DNA of 64,000 nucleotides from Strongylocentrotus droebachiensis (lineage: Eukaryota; Echinodermata; Echinoidea; Camarodonta; Strongylocentrotidae). The notes under the pieces were generated by a model, which was not told where the DNA came from, made no database searches, and worked only from the letters and a program-made list of their open reading frames with translations. Each line of letters starts with the position of its first letter. Position 1 is the stretch's first letter. The position numbers and the translations under genes were made by a program. The stretch lies in assembly GCA_035222895.1 (NCBI GenBank), contig JAVYIG010000041.1:558001-622000 (forward strand), given 5' to 3'. Of this stretch, positions 24,583 through 34,068 are shown one piece after another.

Positions 24583-25734
24583 TTTTTCTTAATTCTCGCC
24601 ACTTTTTTGTTAGCAAGATAACTTGAAATTGTCTTAGTCAAATCACTTGAAATTTGGCACACATATGTATAGGCATATGGACAAAACACAGTAAGGTTTT
24701 CAACCTTGACCTTGATTGATGACGTCATCTAGGCGCCATTTTGTGAAATTTTCTGAAAATAAACTCATGATCATATCTTCATAACCAAAAGGTATTTCTC
24801 ATTCATATTTATTGTGATCAAGGTCAATATCAGTCCAGTCAATTTCAGGTCAAAAAACGCGCGCGTGCGCGTACGTCCGCGCGTCAGTGCGCACGCAAAA
24901 TTTTTCAATGCTCAAAATCGTCTCAAATTTATTTTGCATACGTTTCAGGTCATTTTAAGCATTTTATAAAAAATCGCGCGTAAGAGCATGCGCGCGCGTT
25001 TTCGCGCGTAACACCATTACAAAACATAGAATCGCCAATTTTTTTTTCTTTCATGATAATTCTCATATTTTTTCAAGGATTTTGATACCATGTGTATCTC
25101 TGTATGACCATTATTAACAAGATGAGCGTCAATTCAAGATAAATGTCAGTGCGCGCGAGCTCTTTTAATACATAGCATATATGGGCAAAAACATGCCTAT
25201 ACAAAATCCGTTATAGCCCTTTGGAATGCACCGGGATCCTCAATTTTTTTTCATATTTAGATAGAGTATGAGTCGGAAATATGATTCCATGTCTCATTTG
25301 GCCATTAAGTGTATCGTGACATCATCACAATGGCCTTGGAACTCAAAATACGAATTTGCATATTATGACGTCAGCATATTTATGTAAAATTGATTGTATC
25401 TCTGTAAATATTGATCAATTTTCTTCAAAATTTCGATATGTTGTAGCTAAGACAATTCACTACAAGCGCAGTAATAACCTCTTTTCATTTTGATGACGTC
25501 ATCATAGTGAAAATTTTGATTAAAGGCCTCATGTAAAAAACTTCATAATTTGCGTGTTATGCCTATAGAAGTTGAATTTAGTTCACGTTATGAATCTACA
25601 TGATATTGTTTTTTAAGAATTTGTAAGCAGTATGTCGCTTATTTTTGCTCTATTTTGTCTCAAATTGTAGTTGACCAGCCCACCTATACTTGTTCCAAAC
25701 AAGTATTATATGTCTAGTTATTATTATCATTATA

Positions 25735-28195
25735 GTCTAACAGTGTAGCGCGTTTTAGTTCAGACCCTGCATACAAGGGGAAAGTAAGCTGATCTGGTGG
25801 GTAGGGGGGGGGGGGGGGAGGGAGATTTTTCACAGATCCTTAGGCGAACTTAACTCTAAGTTTGACTCGAAAATTATGGAAAGCCATTCGTAGCCTATAA
25901 TATAAAATATGCTCAAAGGCGAAAAATCAAGTATTTTAGACTATTTATAAATTCCAGATCCACATTAAGAACTGGAAATCACCTTGATAATAGTATGAAT
26001 GATTTGAATCAATATTTTATGCCTTTTGAACAGATTTCTATAATTGTTAAGTCGAACTTAGAGTTAAGTTCGACTTAAGATCTTGTGAAACACTCCTCAG
26101 AACCTGTTTCATGATATGTTTTGATTTTAATATTGTGTTATTCCTTTCATTAATTTACTAACAAGGTTTAGGTTAACACGCTTCTGTAAAAAAAATTAAA
26201 ATCAAAATCAAAATCAAAATCAAAATCCGAGTTACGCGATGAGAAAATTACCGTTGAAGCTCTGGAGATAAGAGCTAGATCGGTGAGGATAGTTTTTTTC
26301 AGATTTTCATCGGTATTTTGATTGGCTTTTCATGGGAGTCATCGGCGGCTGATTTCAGACAGACGAAACTCATGGGTTTTCAGGAATGAACCATTGAAAA
26401 ATAGTCGGGTCTGAAGAGGTGAATAACATTTCTTCATTTTCAAAATGATGTTTATATCTCTTTCTTTTATATCTATTGGGCATTTTCACTTGCAAAATCT
26501 ATGATTGTTGAAAAGGATGATTTTACCGACACAAATGTCAAATTTAAATACAAGAAAATTTCTTTACCATATCTTCAACCTCGTTTCCTAATAGTGGAAA
26601 ATCAAAGAACGCCCTTTCCCCATTCGTTAGATTTGTCGATAATTCCGAATCTTATATAATTATTATGACAACACGTTCGTGTATCCGCTAGTCCATTAAC
26701 ATGTTTTACATGTATTGTCAAATGTCTTTATTAAAATAATTCAGTGATATGAATTATAATCAAATGTTCTTTCCCAATTTTAGATCTTCCAGAGTGAGTA
26801 TCACGGTTCTAGGGTAAACACTGTTATCGTATTATTGCCACGGTGTCGACATAATTATTGATGTTAATATTTAAGAGGAAAGAGAAAACTAATAACCGAA
26901 AAAAGTGACATAAATTTCAAGCCTCCGTCTGCTTTCAAATTGCAATCTCCCCCGAAAGAGGACATGAGAAATCATAACATGAATCTCTATATCTACCCCA
27001 TATCATGGTGACAACAAATGTGTCAATTTCAAGACCTTTTATCTTTGAACAATGTGCCTTCTCATACAATAAACCTTTTTATGAAATCGATAATTTCTTG
27101 CACTTAGGCCTATATCGAGCTGATTGCAAATGACAAACCGTAATTCTACTACTTCGTCTCAAACACAATTTCTAATACGCAAACACAAGTCAATCTCTTG
27201 CAGAAGTTCCTACGTAAGTCCGTCATCATATTACAGTCACGATGTAGAAAATACAGATTTTATCATAATTACTACACCATCAATCAATTTGTATAAGTAA
27301 AGAGGAGGTTGAATTTTGGGGGAAATGTGAGCTTTTTCGTCTGTTATTATGCGAAAGAATGATACAGTAGATTTTTTTTTTTAAATGCCTTCTTATTTCA
27401 TGTATGACTAGAAATAACTTGCCACATGTATAGATTAAGTTCAGAATTCCCACATTTGTGTGCATTGATTTGCAATATATGGGATTTCCAGCGAGATTGT
27501 GACATTTCTTTTAAATCTTTCTGATGATTCTGATCATTTCAATATCAATTTCTAGACAGATTTTTTTTCGCAATGCAATCACATGGCAAGTAATCAACTT
27601 TATCTTTAAAGGGGAAGTCTATTCTAATAATTAGCTGGTATTGATAAAAGCAGAAAATCAAATTAGTAAAAGTTTGAGCAATATCCGATTAAAAAAGGGA
27701 AAATTATGATTTTTTAAAAAGTTGTTATCAGTGAAATACAAAATTGTAACACCGTTACGTATCTAGCGAGGTTCTCTCCAATTTGCTCTGTATACAGAAA
27801 TGAACTTTCGTTTTCTTAGATATTGATGGGGAATAGATTTGTTTCATACAGGGGTTGTAAAAGGAAAAGATATTTGCAACAATTATATTTAGGGTGCATG
27901 TATGATTGAACTTTTTCTTTAGGTAAAAACGAAATTTGAGATTTGTTTATATTTTTTATATTATTTATAGTACAGAGTGAATGGGAGAGAACCTCAACAG
28001 ATACGTCACAGAGTTACCAATTTGTGTTTGATTGATCGCAACTTCAAAAACTCATATCTTGTTTATTTTTAATCGGATTTTGCTCAAACTTTCACTGATC
28101 TGTTTCTATCACTTTTATACTTCTTATTAAAACCTACTTATTATCAGGGTGAACTCTCCCTTTAACAGAGGCCTTTACTCCATAGCTGTCAAGGG
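25735..28195 (+). repeat. Tail of unit A, paralogous to the tail of unit B
   Basis: Aligns to 42385-44600. It contains a G-run near 25806, an AAAATC repeat near 26190-26227, and an inverted repeat TTAAGTCGAACTTA with its complement at 26047-26078. No gene is recognised. Confidence 0.7.
26047..26078. repeat. Short perfect inverted repeat
   Basis: Two 14-base arms (TTAAGTCGAACTTA and its complement) around a 4-base loop. The same motif in opposite sense lies at about 25845-25866 and 42481-42503, so these may be the two ends of an old small element. Confidence 0.6.
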
Positions 28196-28555
28196 GCAAC
28201 GGGCAGGGGCGTCGCTAGACCTTTTTCAGTGGGGGGGGGGGGGGGTGTAGAGGCCAACGATTACCGACAAAACTAGCCACCAATTACCGACAAAATTAAA
28301 TGTCCCAATATCTACAAATTAAACCCTATAAACTCGGGGCCGAAGGCTAAATTGTTTTTCCTATGGACTATCTATAGTAATTGCGTATGCGCAAATGGTC
28401 ATTTTCCTCGACGACATAAATATACGAATTATTTTGTCAACTTAGTCAACATCAAAGCTATATATTTTAATGCAGGTGCGGAGCTAGGATCTTAATTTTA
28501 GGGAGGGGCGGTAGCGAGCAAGCGAGGGGGGGGGGGGGGGGGGGGGTGGGGGTGT

Positions 28556-30405
28556 TAGGCCTCCCGCACGAAGCGTGGAAGTTTAGACGTTTCCTTTAAA
28601 TTATTAGGAAAAGAAGACGATTTATTGTACCGATCTCGACTGTTAATCCTTGTCTGAATGAAGTTCCCCCCCCTTCCGCGCGTAGCGCGAAAGCTTTGAC
28701 GTTTCATTAAATTATTATAAAATGTAGACGATTTGCTGTACCGTTCTCGATGTTAATCCTTGTCTGAATTCAGTTTCTCTGACGATTCGGTGTTTTGTTC
28801 TTGACTCTTAATCCTTATCTGAATTCTGTTCTGCCCCTCCCGCGCGAAGCGCGGAAGTTTTGGCGTTTCATTATATTATTAGAAAGTAGGCGATTCGTTG
28901 AACCGTGCTCGACTCTTAATCCTTGCCTGAATTCAGTTTCTCTCTCCTCCCGCGCGAAGCGCGGAAGCTTTAGACGTTTCATAAATTATGAGAAAAAGCA
29001 GACGATTCGGTGTACTGTTCTCGACTCTTAATCTTTATCTGAATTCATCTTAATCCTTATCTGAATTCAGTTTCTCCCCCCTCCCGCACGAAGCGTGGAA
29101 GTTTAGACGTTTCCTTTAAATTATTAGGAAAAGAAGACGATTTATTGTACCGATCTCGACTGTTAATCCTTGTCTGAATGAAGTTTCCCCCCCCCCTCCC
29201 GCGCGAAGCGCGAAAGCTTTGACGTTTCATTAAATTATTATAACATGTAGACGATTTGCTGTACCATTCTCGATGTTAATCCTTGTCCTAATTCAGTTTC
29301 TCCCCCTCCCGCGCAAAGCGCGGGAGCTTTGACGTTTCATTAAATCATGAGAAAAAACAGACGATTCGGTGTTCTGATCTCGACTCTTAATCCTTATATG
29401 AATTCAGTTCTGCCGCTCCCGCGCGAAGCGCGGAAGCTTTAGACGTTTCATAAATTATGAGAAAAAGCAGACGATTCGGTGTACTGTTCTCGACTCTCAA
29501 TCTTTATCTGAATTCAGTTTCTCCCCCCTCTCGCGCGAAGCGCGGAAGTTTTGACGTTTCATTAAATTATTAGAGAAAGTAGACGATTCGTTGAACCGTG
29601 CTCGAGTCTTAATCCTTGTTTATATGAAATTTCCCCCCTCCCGCGCAAAGCGCAGAAGTTTTGACGTTTCATTCAATTATTAGAAAAAGAAGACGATTCG
29701 TTTTACCGTTTTCGACTCTTAAAAAGCCCTAATTGTCTGAATTCAGTTTCCCCCTTTAGCGCAAAGCGCGGAAGCTTTGACGTTTCCTTAAATTATTAAA
29801 GAAAGCAGACGATTCGTCGTACCGTTTTCGACTCTTAATCCTTGTCTGAATTCATTTTCCCCCTTCCAGCGCGAAAAGCTTAGACGTTTGATTTATTTAT
29901 TATAGAAAGAAGACGATTCGTTGCACCGTTTTCGACTCTTATTAAGCTCTATTTATCTGAATTCAGTACCCCCCCCCCTCTTGTGCGAAGCGCGGAAGCT
30001 TTGACGTTTCTTTAAATTATGAGAGAAAGAAGACGATTCGTTGAACCGTCCTCGACTCGTCTAAATGAAGTTTTCCTCTCCCGCGCGAAGCGCGAACATT
30101 TTTGCGTTTCATCAAAATATAGAGAAAGGAAAACGATTCGTTGTACTGTTCTCGACTCTTAATCCTTATCTGAATTTAGTCCCCCCCCCCCCCCATCTGC
30201 GCGAATCGCGGAAGCTTAGACGTTTCCTCAAATTATTAGAGAAAGAAAACGATTCGTTGTACCGTTCTCGACTCGTCTAAATGAAGTTTTCCCGATCCGC
30301 GCAAAGCGCGAACATTTTGGCGTTTCATCAAAATTTAGAGAAAGGAAGACGATTCGTCGTACCGTTGTTGACTCTTAATCCTTGTTTGAATTAGTTTCCC
30401 CGAAA
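28556..30405. repeat. Tandem ~110-bp mini-hairpin repeats within the hAT-like element
   Basis: About 17 units, mostly 98-120 bp. Most carry CGCGC-GAA-GCGCG or a variant with compensated arms (GCACGAAGCGTGG). A larger unit of about 533 bp is repeated (28556-28750 against 29087-29290). Units from about 29.5 kb on follow the same order as 1-871. Confidence 0.9.
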
Positions 30406-30719
30406 ATGTTAAACCTTTGATTTCTTTAGCTGATATTATAGGAAAGTGAAACTTCGGGAAAATACAAGTTTTGTAGTTGTAGGCACTCTCGAAGTCGTCA
30501 CAGCGGATACAAAGTCACAGTTCGTAGGGAAAAAAACTTGTCGGCCGACCGACAATATACATCTCACCGACTTCAAACTTCTGCATTGATATAGTACACG
30601 AGGATCAAGCAAGAATACCGACACAGCTGACCCGACACAGCAACATATTTACCCATGTCTTTCTTGCTTCCCTGACGAGACGACTCCACCCACAACCCCC
30701 CTTCTTTTACTCCCACTCC

Positions 30720-30955
30720 TCCTATCTCAGGCTCTTACCATCCCCCTCTCTCCTCTCTTCACCCCCGTTTCTTCTGTTTCCCTTTTCTCTTTTTTTCTTC
30801 TTTTTTTCCTTTTCTTCCTTTTCTTCCTTTTCTCTTTCTTTCCTTTCTCTTTTCTTTGCTTTCTTTTCCTTTCTTTCTTTTCTTTTCCTTTTCTTTTTTC
30901 TTTTCTTTCTCTTTCCCTCTCTTTTTTTCCCTCCCCCTTTTCTCTTTTTTCCCGA
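30720..30955. repeat. Strand-asymmetric pyrimidine tract
   Basis: Nearly pure C/T on the plus strand. The Lys/Arg/Glu-rich frames on the minus strand are artefacts. A tract in the same relative place occurs in the other hAT-like element at 62640-62850. Confidence 0.85.
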
Positions 30956-31051
30956 CGGCAGCGCAATTTTACCGACAATATCCTGACAGGTGGAGGGGTG
31001 TCGCACCCCCCACACCCCCCCCCCCCCTTTGGCGACGCCCCTGGCAACAGG

Positions 31052-31572
31052 TATCAGACCCATATTGAATGGATAGTTAAGTGCTAAACTAACAGAATGA
31101 TAATGTAGTACGTCAAACCCACAGCGTCATTTTGTAATAATGAAGATACGTGTTAGCGTGTGTGCGTGTGTGTGTGCGTTTGTGTGTGTGCGTGTGTGTA
31201 AAAGAGAGAGTTGATTTCCAATGAGATAAACCAGTATGGGCAGTGCAAATTTCAAAGGTTGGATTAGAAGTCTATCGATCAAGACGGCTATCTTGAAGGT
31301 TCTAAATCGCTAAAACTCAATAGCGTCCGAGAACTCCGCCCCTGGAATGCACCTGCACCCCCCAAAAGACGCCACAAGCCCCCCCCCCCCCCCCCCGACC
31401 ACATCTGTAAAGATAGAAGTGGTTCCAAAAATAAGTCGTTTTTGTATGGTACAGTAATTAATAGAGATTGTGGCCCGAATTCACAAAGCAAGGTTTGAGC
31501 TCAAACCTTGCTTTGTGAATTCGGGCCTTTGTGTTTATATCGCCCAAGACAGCTTTCTTGAAGGTTTGCTGA

Positions 31573-31621
<49 letters not shown>

Positions 31622-31960
31622 TTGATTTTTCCCCTAGCCCCCCCCCCCTTTCCGGCAAGGGCTCCACTCCTGAACTTCATCCAGAAAGGATGGAGTCGTG
31701 ATAGACGGAAAAGTGCCGTGTCATACTGAAAAATTTTTAGACTGACAACGCTTGTGGAAGTTTGATTATCTCTTCCACTTCAACTCCTTTCTTCCTTCTA
31801 TGTTCAGAATTTAACAAAAAATATATGCCCCCCTCCTAGGCGCGAGAACATGGATCCTTTCTAATTCACGGGGAATAGTTCGGGATCTTTTTGTTACATT
31901 TGTCTTTTAATACCTATTTGAGATGCCTTTCTAATCTATGAAATTCTCATGACCTGTCTG
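31052..31960 (+). other. Upstream region of GPCR B
   Basis: Paralogous to 44602-44755 plus 46835-47495 before GPCR C. Holds a TG repeat (about 31155-31200), a C-run (31380-31396), a GA repeat (31575-31620) and a palindrome. The promoter, if here, is not recognisable by motif. Confidence 0.5.
31472..31527. mobile_element. 56-bp perfect palindrome, unit B-specific insertion
   Basis: Two 28-base arms with no spacer, starting GGCCCGAATTCACAAAG and centred on GAGCTC. Unit C reads straight through (AGAGATTGAGTG near 47092), so this is an insertion. TTGT occurs on both sides and may be a target duplication. It resembles a MITE reduced to its two terminal repeats. Confidence 0.75.
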
Positions 31961-31961
31961 C

Positions 31962-31963
31962 AG
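31962..31963 (+). promoter_or_regulatory. Candidate 3' splice acceptor before GPCR B
   Basis: CCTGTCTGCAG, 3 bases before the ATG, identical to copies A and C. Confidence 0.45.
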
Positions 31964-31966
31964 ATT

Positions 31967-33151
31967 ATGGATCCTGAAGAGTCTACCCAATTCAACAATA
32001 ACAACAGGACACCTGTCTTATCTTCAGAAGATAGTAACGTACCACTATCGGCATTGATTCCAGTCGTAGCTATCTACGGTATCCTCATTGCAACCACTGT
32101 CATTGGTAATGTTTTCGTCATCATTTCATACGTCCAAGACAGAAAGTTACGTCAACGGCCTGCTAACCTGATCATTCTTAATCTTGCCTTTGCCGATTTG
32201 ATCGTCGGACTCGTGCCGTTAACGGTCAATCTGACGATCATTGTAAGTGGGCGTTGGTTGTTCGGCGAGTACTTCTGTAGATTATACCGCGTTATCGACT
32301 ACGTAGCTGTCTACGTATCGATCGTAATGATCGTGTTCATCAGTATCGATAGATATTTTTTAGTTACGAAGCCAATCAAACACCGATTACTCGTGACACG
32401 AAAACGTGTTCGATATGCAATCATATCAGCTTGGATATGCTATTTCACAGTTTTTGTCCTACTTTCTTTCGGATGGACGACTTTTGGTGGACGAAAGGAA
32501 ACGATGGATTATTCGCACGAGTGTCTCATGGAGTACCTGGGGAATCCGTTCGTAACATTGACTGTTAGTCTCATTGGATTCTTCATACCATTTTCGAGTG
32601 TTGCTTTTTTAAATGTTCTTATTTTTGTTAACATTAAGAGGCAGTTTGATAAATTTCAAGTAATCACAATCAACCGAAACGTTGATGAAAAAACAGAATA
32701 CCGTTTGAATCAAGAATGTCGTGCAAATATGTATGCTGTAAAAGGAGACAAGGATCGTAATAATCATCAGACGAAATCTTTTCGCCTGTCTTCTACTTCA
32801 CAGCGAGCCAATACATCTATGGGCATTCAAACTGTTTCACAAGCAATCCACCTAAACGCGATACCAAATACCAAATTTGATCAGTTTACCAGCGTGAGAC
32901 TGCAAAAGAATACGATAATTGCCAAGAAGCTAGCCCTCGTTGTCGTGGTGTTTGGCGTGTGTTGTCTTCCATATGAAATCTGCACCATTGCGAATGCTAT
33001 CTGCAAAGAAAAATGCACCAGTAAACTGGCTTGGAATATAACTGAGAATATTCAATGGGCTAACTCTGGGATAAATCCAATTCTTTATGCTTTCATGATT
33101 GTCCAATTTAAGAAAAATTTCGTGAGACTATTTCGATGTCGATCAAATTAA
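31967..33151 (+). CDS. Muscarinic/histamine-like class A GPCR, paralog B
   Basis: A 394-aa single-exon receptor with seven predicted membrane helices. Seen: NRT sequon near residue 13, C104/C186 disulfide pair, D111-Y112 (3.32-3.33), the canonical D128-R129-Y130, P208 (5.50), C332-C333-L-P335 in helix 6, ECL3 cysteines C346 and C350, W356 (7.35) and NPILY 370-374. It keeps the ancestral-looking DRY, whereas A has ERY and C has DKY. C at 6.48, E at 6.52 and 7.39, and W at 7.43 are shared with its paralogs. The large third loop carries an extra VDEKTEYRLNQ stretch relative to A. MDPEES follows the conserved acceptor; an ATG 18 bases upstream is in frame. By family knowledge it should signal through a G protein. 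The ligand is unknown. Confidence 0.93.
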   Translation: MDPEESTQFNNNNRTPVLSSEDSNVPLSALIPVVAIYGILIATTVIGNVFVIISYVQDRKLRQRPANLIILNLAFADLIVGLVPLTVNLTIIVSGRWLFGEYFCRLYRVIDYVAVYVSIVMIVFISIDRYFLVTKPIKHRLLVTRKRVRYAIISAWICYFTVFVLLSFGWTTFGGRKETMDYSHECLMEYLGNPFVTLTVSLIGFFIPFSSVAFLNVLIFVNIKRQFDKFQVITINRNVDEKTEYRLNQECRANMYAVKGDKDRNNHQTKSFRLSSTSQRANTSMGIQTVSQAIHLNAIPNTKFDQFTSVRLQKNTIIAKKLALVVVVFGVCCLPYEICTIANAICKEKCTSKLAWNITENIQWANSGINPILYAFMIVQFKKNFVRLFRCRSN

Positions 33152-33291
33152 TTGAAAAATGTTCGGGGTGAAAAAGAAATTATCAACCATTTTAATTGAA
33201 CAAGTTTCTGAATGCAAACAACATTATTGGTGACATTAAGGTTTCTGACATGGCTATAGCACCAAACGTTTATTACTAAATTTGTTAGATC

Positions 33292-33297
33292 AATAAA
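33292..33297 (+). promoter_or_regulatory. Candidate poly(A) signal for GPCR B
   Basis: AATAAA about 140 bases after the stop. The homologous positions in A and C are mutated (CAATTAAC and CGATAAAC), so its use is uncertain. Confidence 0.35.
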
Positions 33298-33329
33298 CGC
33301 AATTCACTGATGAGGGTAGAGTCACTGTC

Positions 33330-33583
33330 AGAATTTTGTTCTACAGATTTTGCAAATTAAGGCCCTTGACACAAGTGACCATACTGTACCACTATAGCTT
33401 AAGAAGATTATCGTTGGACTGGGTTAAAATCATCTATAGATCAGGTATTTATTTCGGTAGTAAATCTAAAGAAGAAAAAAATTGACCCGCGGGGTAACCC
33501 ATGAATCCGTTTTAGGACCAAACCATTTCCTGATATAATATAAATGATTCACCGAACTGTTCATAATATCGTCTATTGCTGAC
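33330..33583 (+). pseudogene. LINE reverse-transcriptase remnant behind GPCR B
   Basis: Homologous to 10440-10745 and 48850-49060. Broken frames give a GLGPNHFLI-type RT box and an ADDS box at its end. Confidence 0.7.
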
Positions 33584-33649
33584 GATTCTAAGCTATAAAG
33601 TAGGCTTGCGGGTGCACCATGTGAGAGCGAGAGAGAGAGAGGATTGAGG

Positions 33650-33665
33650 AGTCCTGAAAAGGACT
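33650..33665 (-). promoter_or_regulatory. Histone-type stem-loop 4
   Basis: On the minus strand AGTCCT-TTTC-AGGACT: a 6-bp stem and a 4-base TTTC loop, the geometry of replication-dependent histone mRNA 3' ends. Confidence 0.65.
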
Positions 33666-33673
33666 CTCGGTAA

Positions 33674-33682
33674 TCTTTCTTG
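33674..33682 (-). promoter_or_regulatory. CAAGAAAGA histone downstream element
   Basis: Minus-strand CAAGAAAGA, exactly the purine-rich spacer element known from sea urchin histone genes. It begins 9 bases after stem-loop 3. Confidence 0.7.
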
Positions 33683-33691
33683 AGGGTGTGT

Positions 33692-33707
33692 AGTCCTGAA
33701 AAGGACT
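33692..33707 (-). promoter_or_regulatory. Histone-type stem-loop 3
   Basis: Minus strand AGTCCT-TTTC-AGGACT, preceded by AAAC and followed by ACAC, as in histone 3' ends. With CAAGAAAGA at 33674-33682 it forms a complete stem-loop plus downstream-element module. Confidence 0.7.
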
Positions 33708-33715
33708 GTTTGTGT

Positions 33716-33731
33716 AGTCTTGAAAAAGACT
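33716..33731 (-). promoter_or_regulatory. Histone-type stem-loop 2 (compensated)
   Basis: Minus strand AGTCTT-TTTC-AAGACT. The stem differs from loops 3 and 4 on both arms in a way that keeps all six pairs. Confidence 0.65.
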
Positions 33732-33739
33732 GTTGGTTA

Positions 33740-33748
33740 TCTTTCTTA
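33740..33748 (-). promoter_or_regulatory. TAAGAAAGA, downstream-element-like
   Basis: Minus-strand TAAGAAAGA, one base from CAAGAAAGA, 4 bases after stem-loop 1. Confidence 0.5.
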
Positions 33749-33752
33749 GCTT

Positions 33753-33772
33753 ATAGTTCTAAGAAGAACTAT
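33753..33772 (-). promoter_or_regulatory. Stem-loop 1 of the array
   Basis: Minus strand ATAGTTCT-TCTT-AGAACTAT: an 8-bp stem with a TCTT loop. It is the most diverged of the four. Confidence 0.55.
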
Positions 33773-34068
33773 AGCGCTTGGAGAGGATGAGTGGCGGGAG
33801 TGGCTCGACGTTTCGAACAGGTTGACTATCCGTCGTCAGGAGTGGAGAATAGCTGGCGTGCGTGAGCTTAAGTTACCGGGTTGCGGACGTCGGGGGAAAA
33901 TACATGACCGTGTGGGCTTGAGTCATCGGGGAGTGGACATGGATGGTCTGCTCGTCCGTCTGACTGTCCGTCTGGGCTGGAGTCTCCAGGTTGCGGACCC
34001 GCAAGCCTACTGTATATCTACATCACCATGCAAGCCGACACTTACAAGCAGCATCTGATTCTAAGGTA

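Larger units (their letters stand above)
21865..25717 (+). mobile_element. Nested Helitron complex: outermost copy (split)
   Basis: The outermost non-autonomous Helitron consists of 21865-21928 plus 24583-25717, about 1199 bp when the insert is subtracted. It starts TCAGGTGGGCTG after an A. It ends with a hairpin (ATACTTGTT, CCA loop, AACAAGTAT), 7 bases, then CTAG before a T. A 5' TC, a 3' CTRR, a subterminal hairpin and A|T insertion without duplication are the defining Helitron signs. Unit B lacks the whole complex at about 42385. No Rep/helicase ORF is present. The 5' end is complementary to CAGCCCACCT just before the 3' hairpin, as in some Helentron-type elements. Confidence 0.9.
28204..31043. 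mobile_element. 2.84-kb hAT-like element carrying a mini-hairpin array
   Basis: The ends share the 12-base inverted repeat CAGGGGCGTCGC. Flanks are GCAACGGG (28196-28203) and GCAACAGG (31044-31051), an 8-bp target duplication with one mismatch. The empty site is preserved in unit C at about 44599-44613. Inside, in order: a G-run, a second CAGGTGCGGAGCTAGG end-like motif at about 28473, the tandem array 28556-30405, unique sequence to about 30700, a pyrimidine tract 30720-30955 and a C-run. No transposase is visible, so it is non-autonomous. Confidence 0.87.
33596..34056 (-). mobile_element. 461-bp insertion carrying histone-type 3' processing signals
   Basis: Flanked by GATTCTAAGCTA (33584-33595) and GATTCTAAGGTA (34057-34068), a 12-bp duplication with one mismatch. 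Unit C has the single uninterrupted site at about 49090-49101. The length of the duplication suggests target-primed retroposition. On the minus strand it holds four stem-loops and two (C/T)AAGAAAGA elements. Two copies of GTAGGCTTGCGGGT (33600-33613 and, inverted, 33997-34010) bracket most of it. It lacks a poly(A) tail. The 78-aa frame inside shows no family resemblance and is not called. Family unknown to me. Confidence 0.8.

Noticed and set aside
30722-31063. Lys/Arg/Glu-rich 106-113 aa frames on the minus strand
   Set aside because: Translation of a pyrimidine tract in two frames at once; not a protein.
33822-34058. 78-aa frame in the histone-signal insertion
   Set aside because: No recognisable family and wrong strand relative to the processing signals; kept only as a description of the insert.
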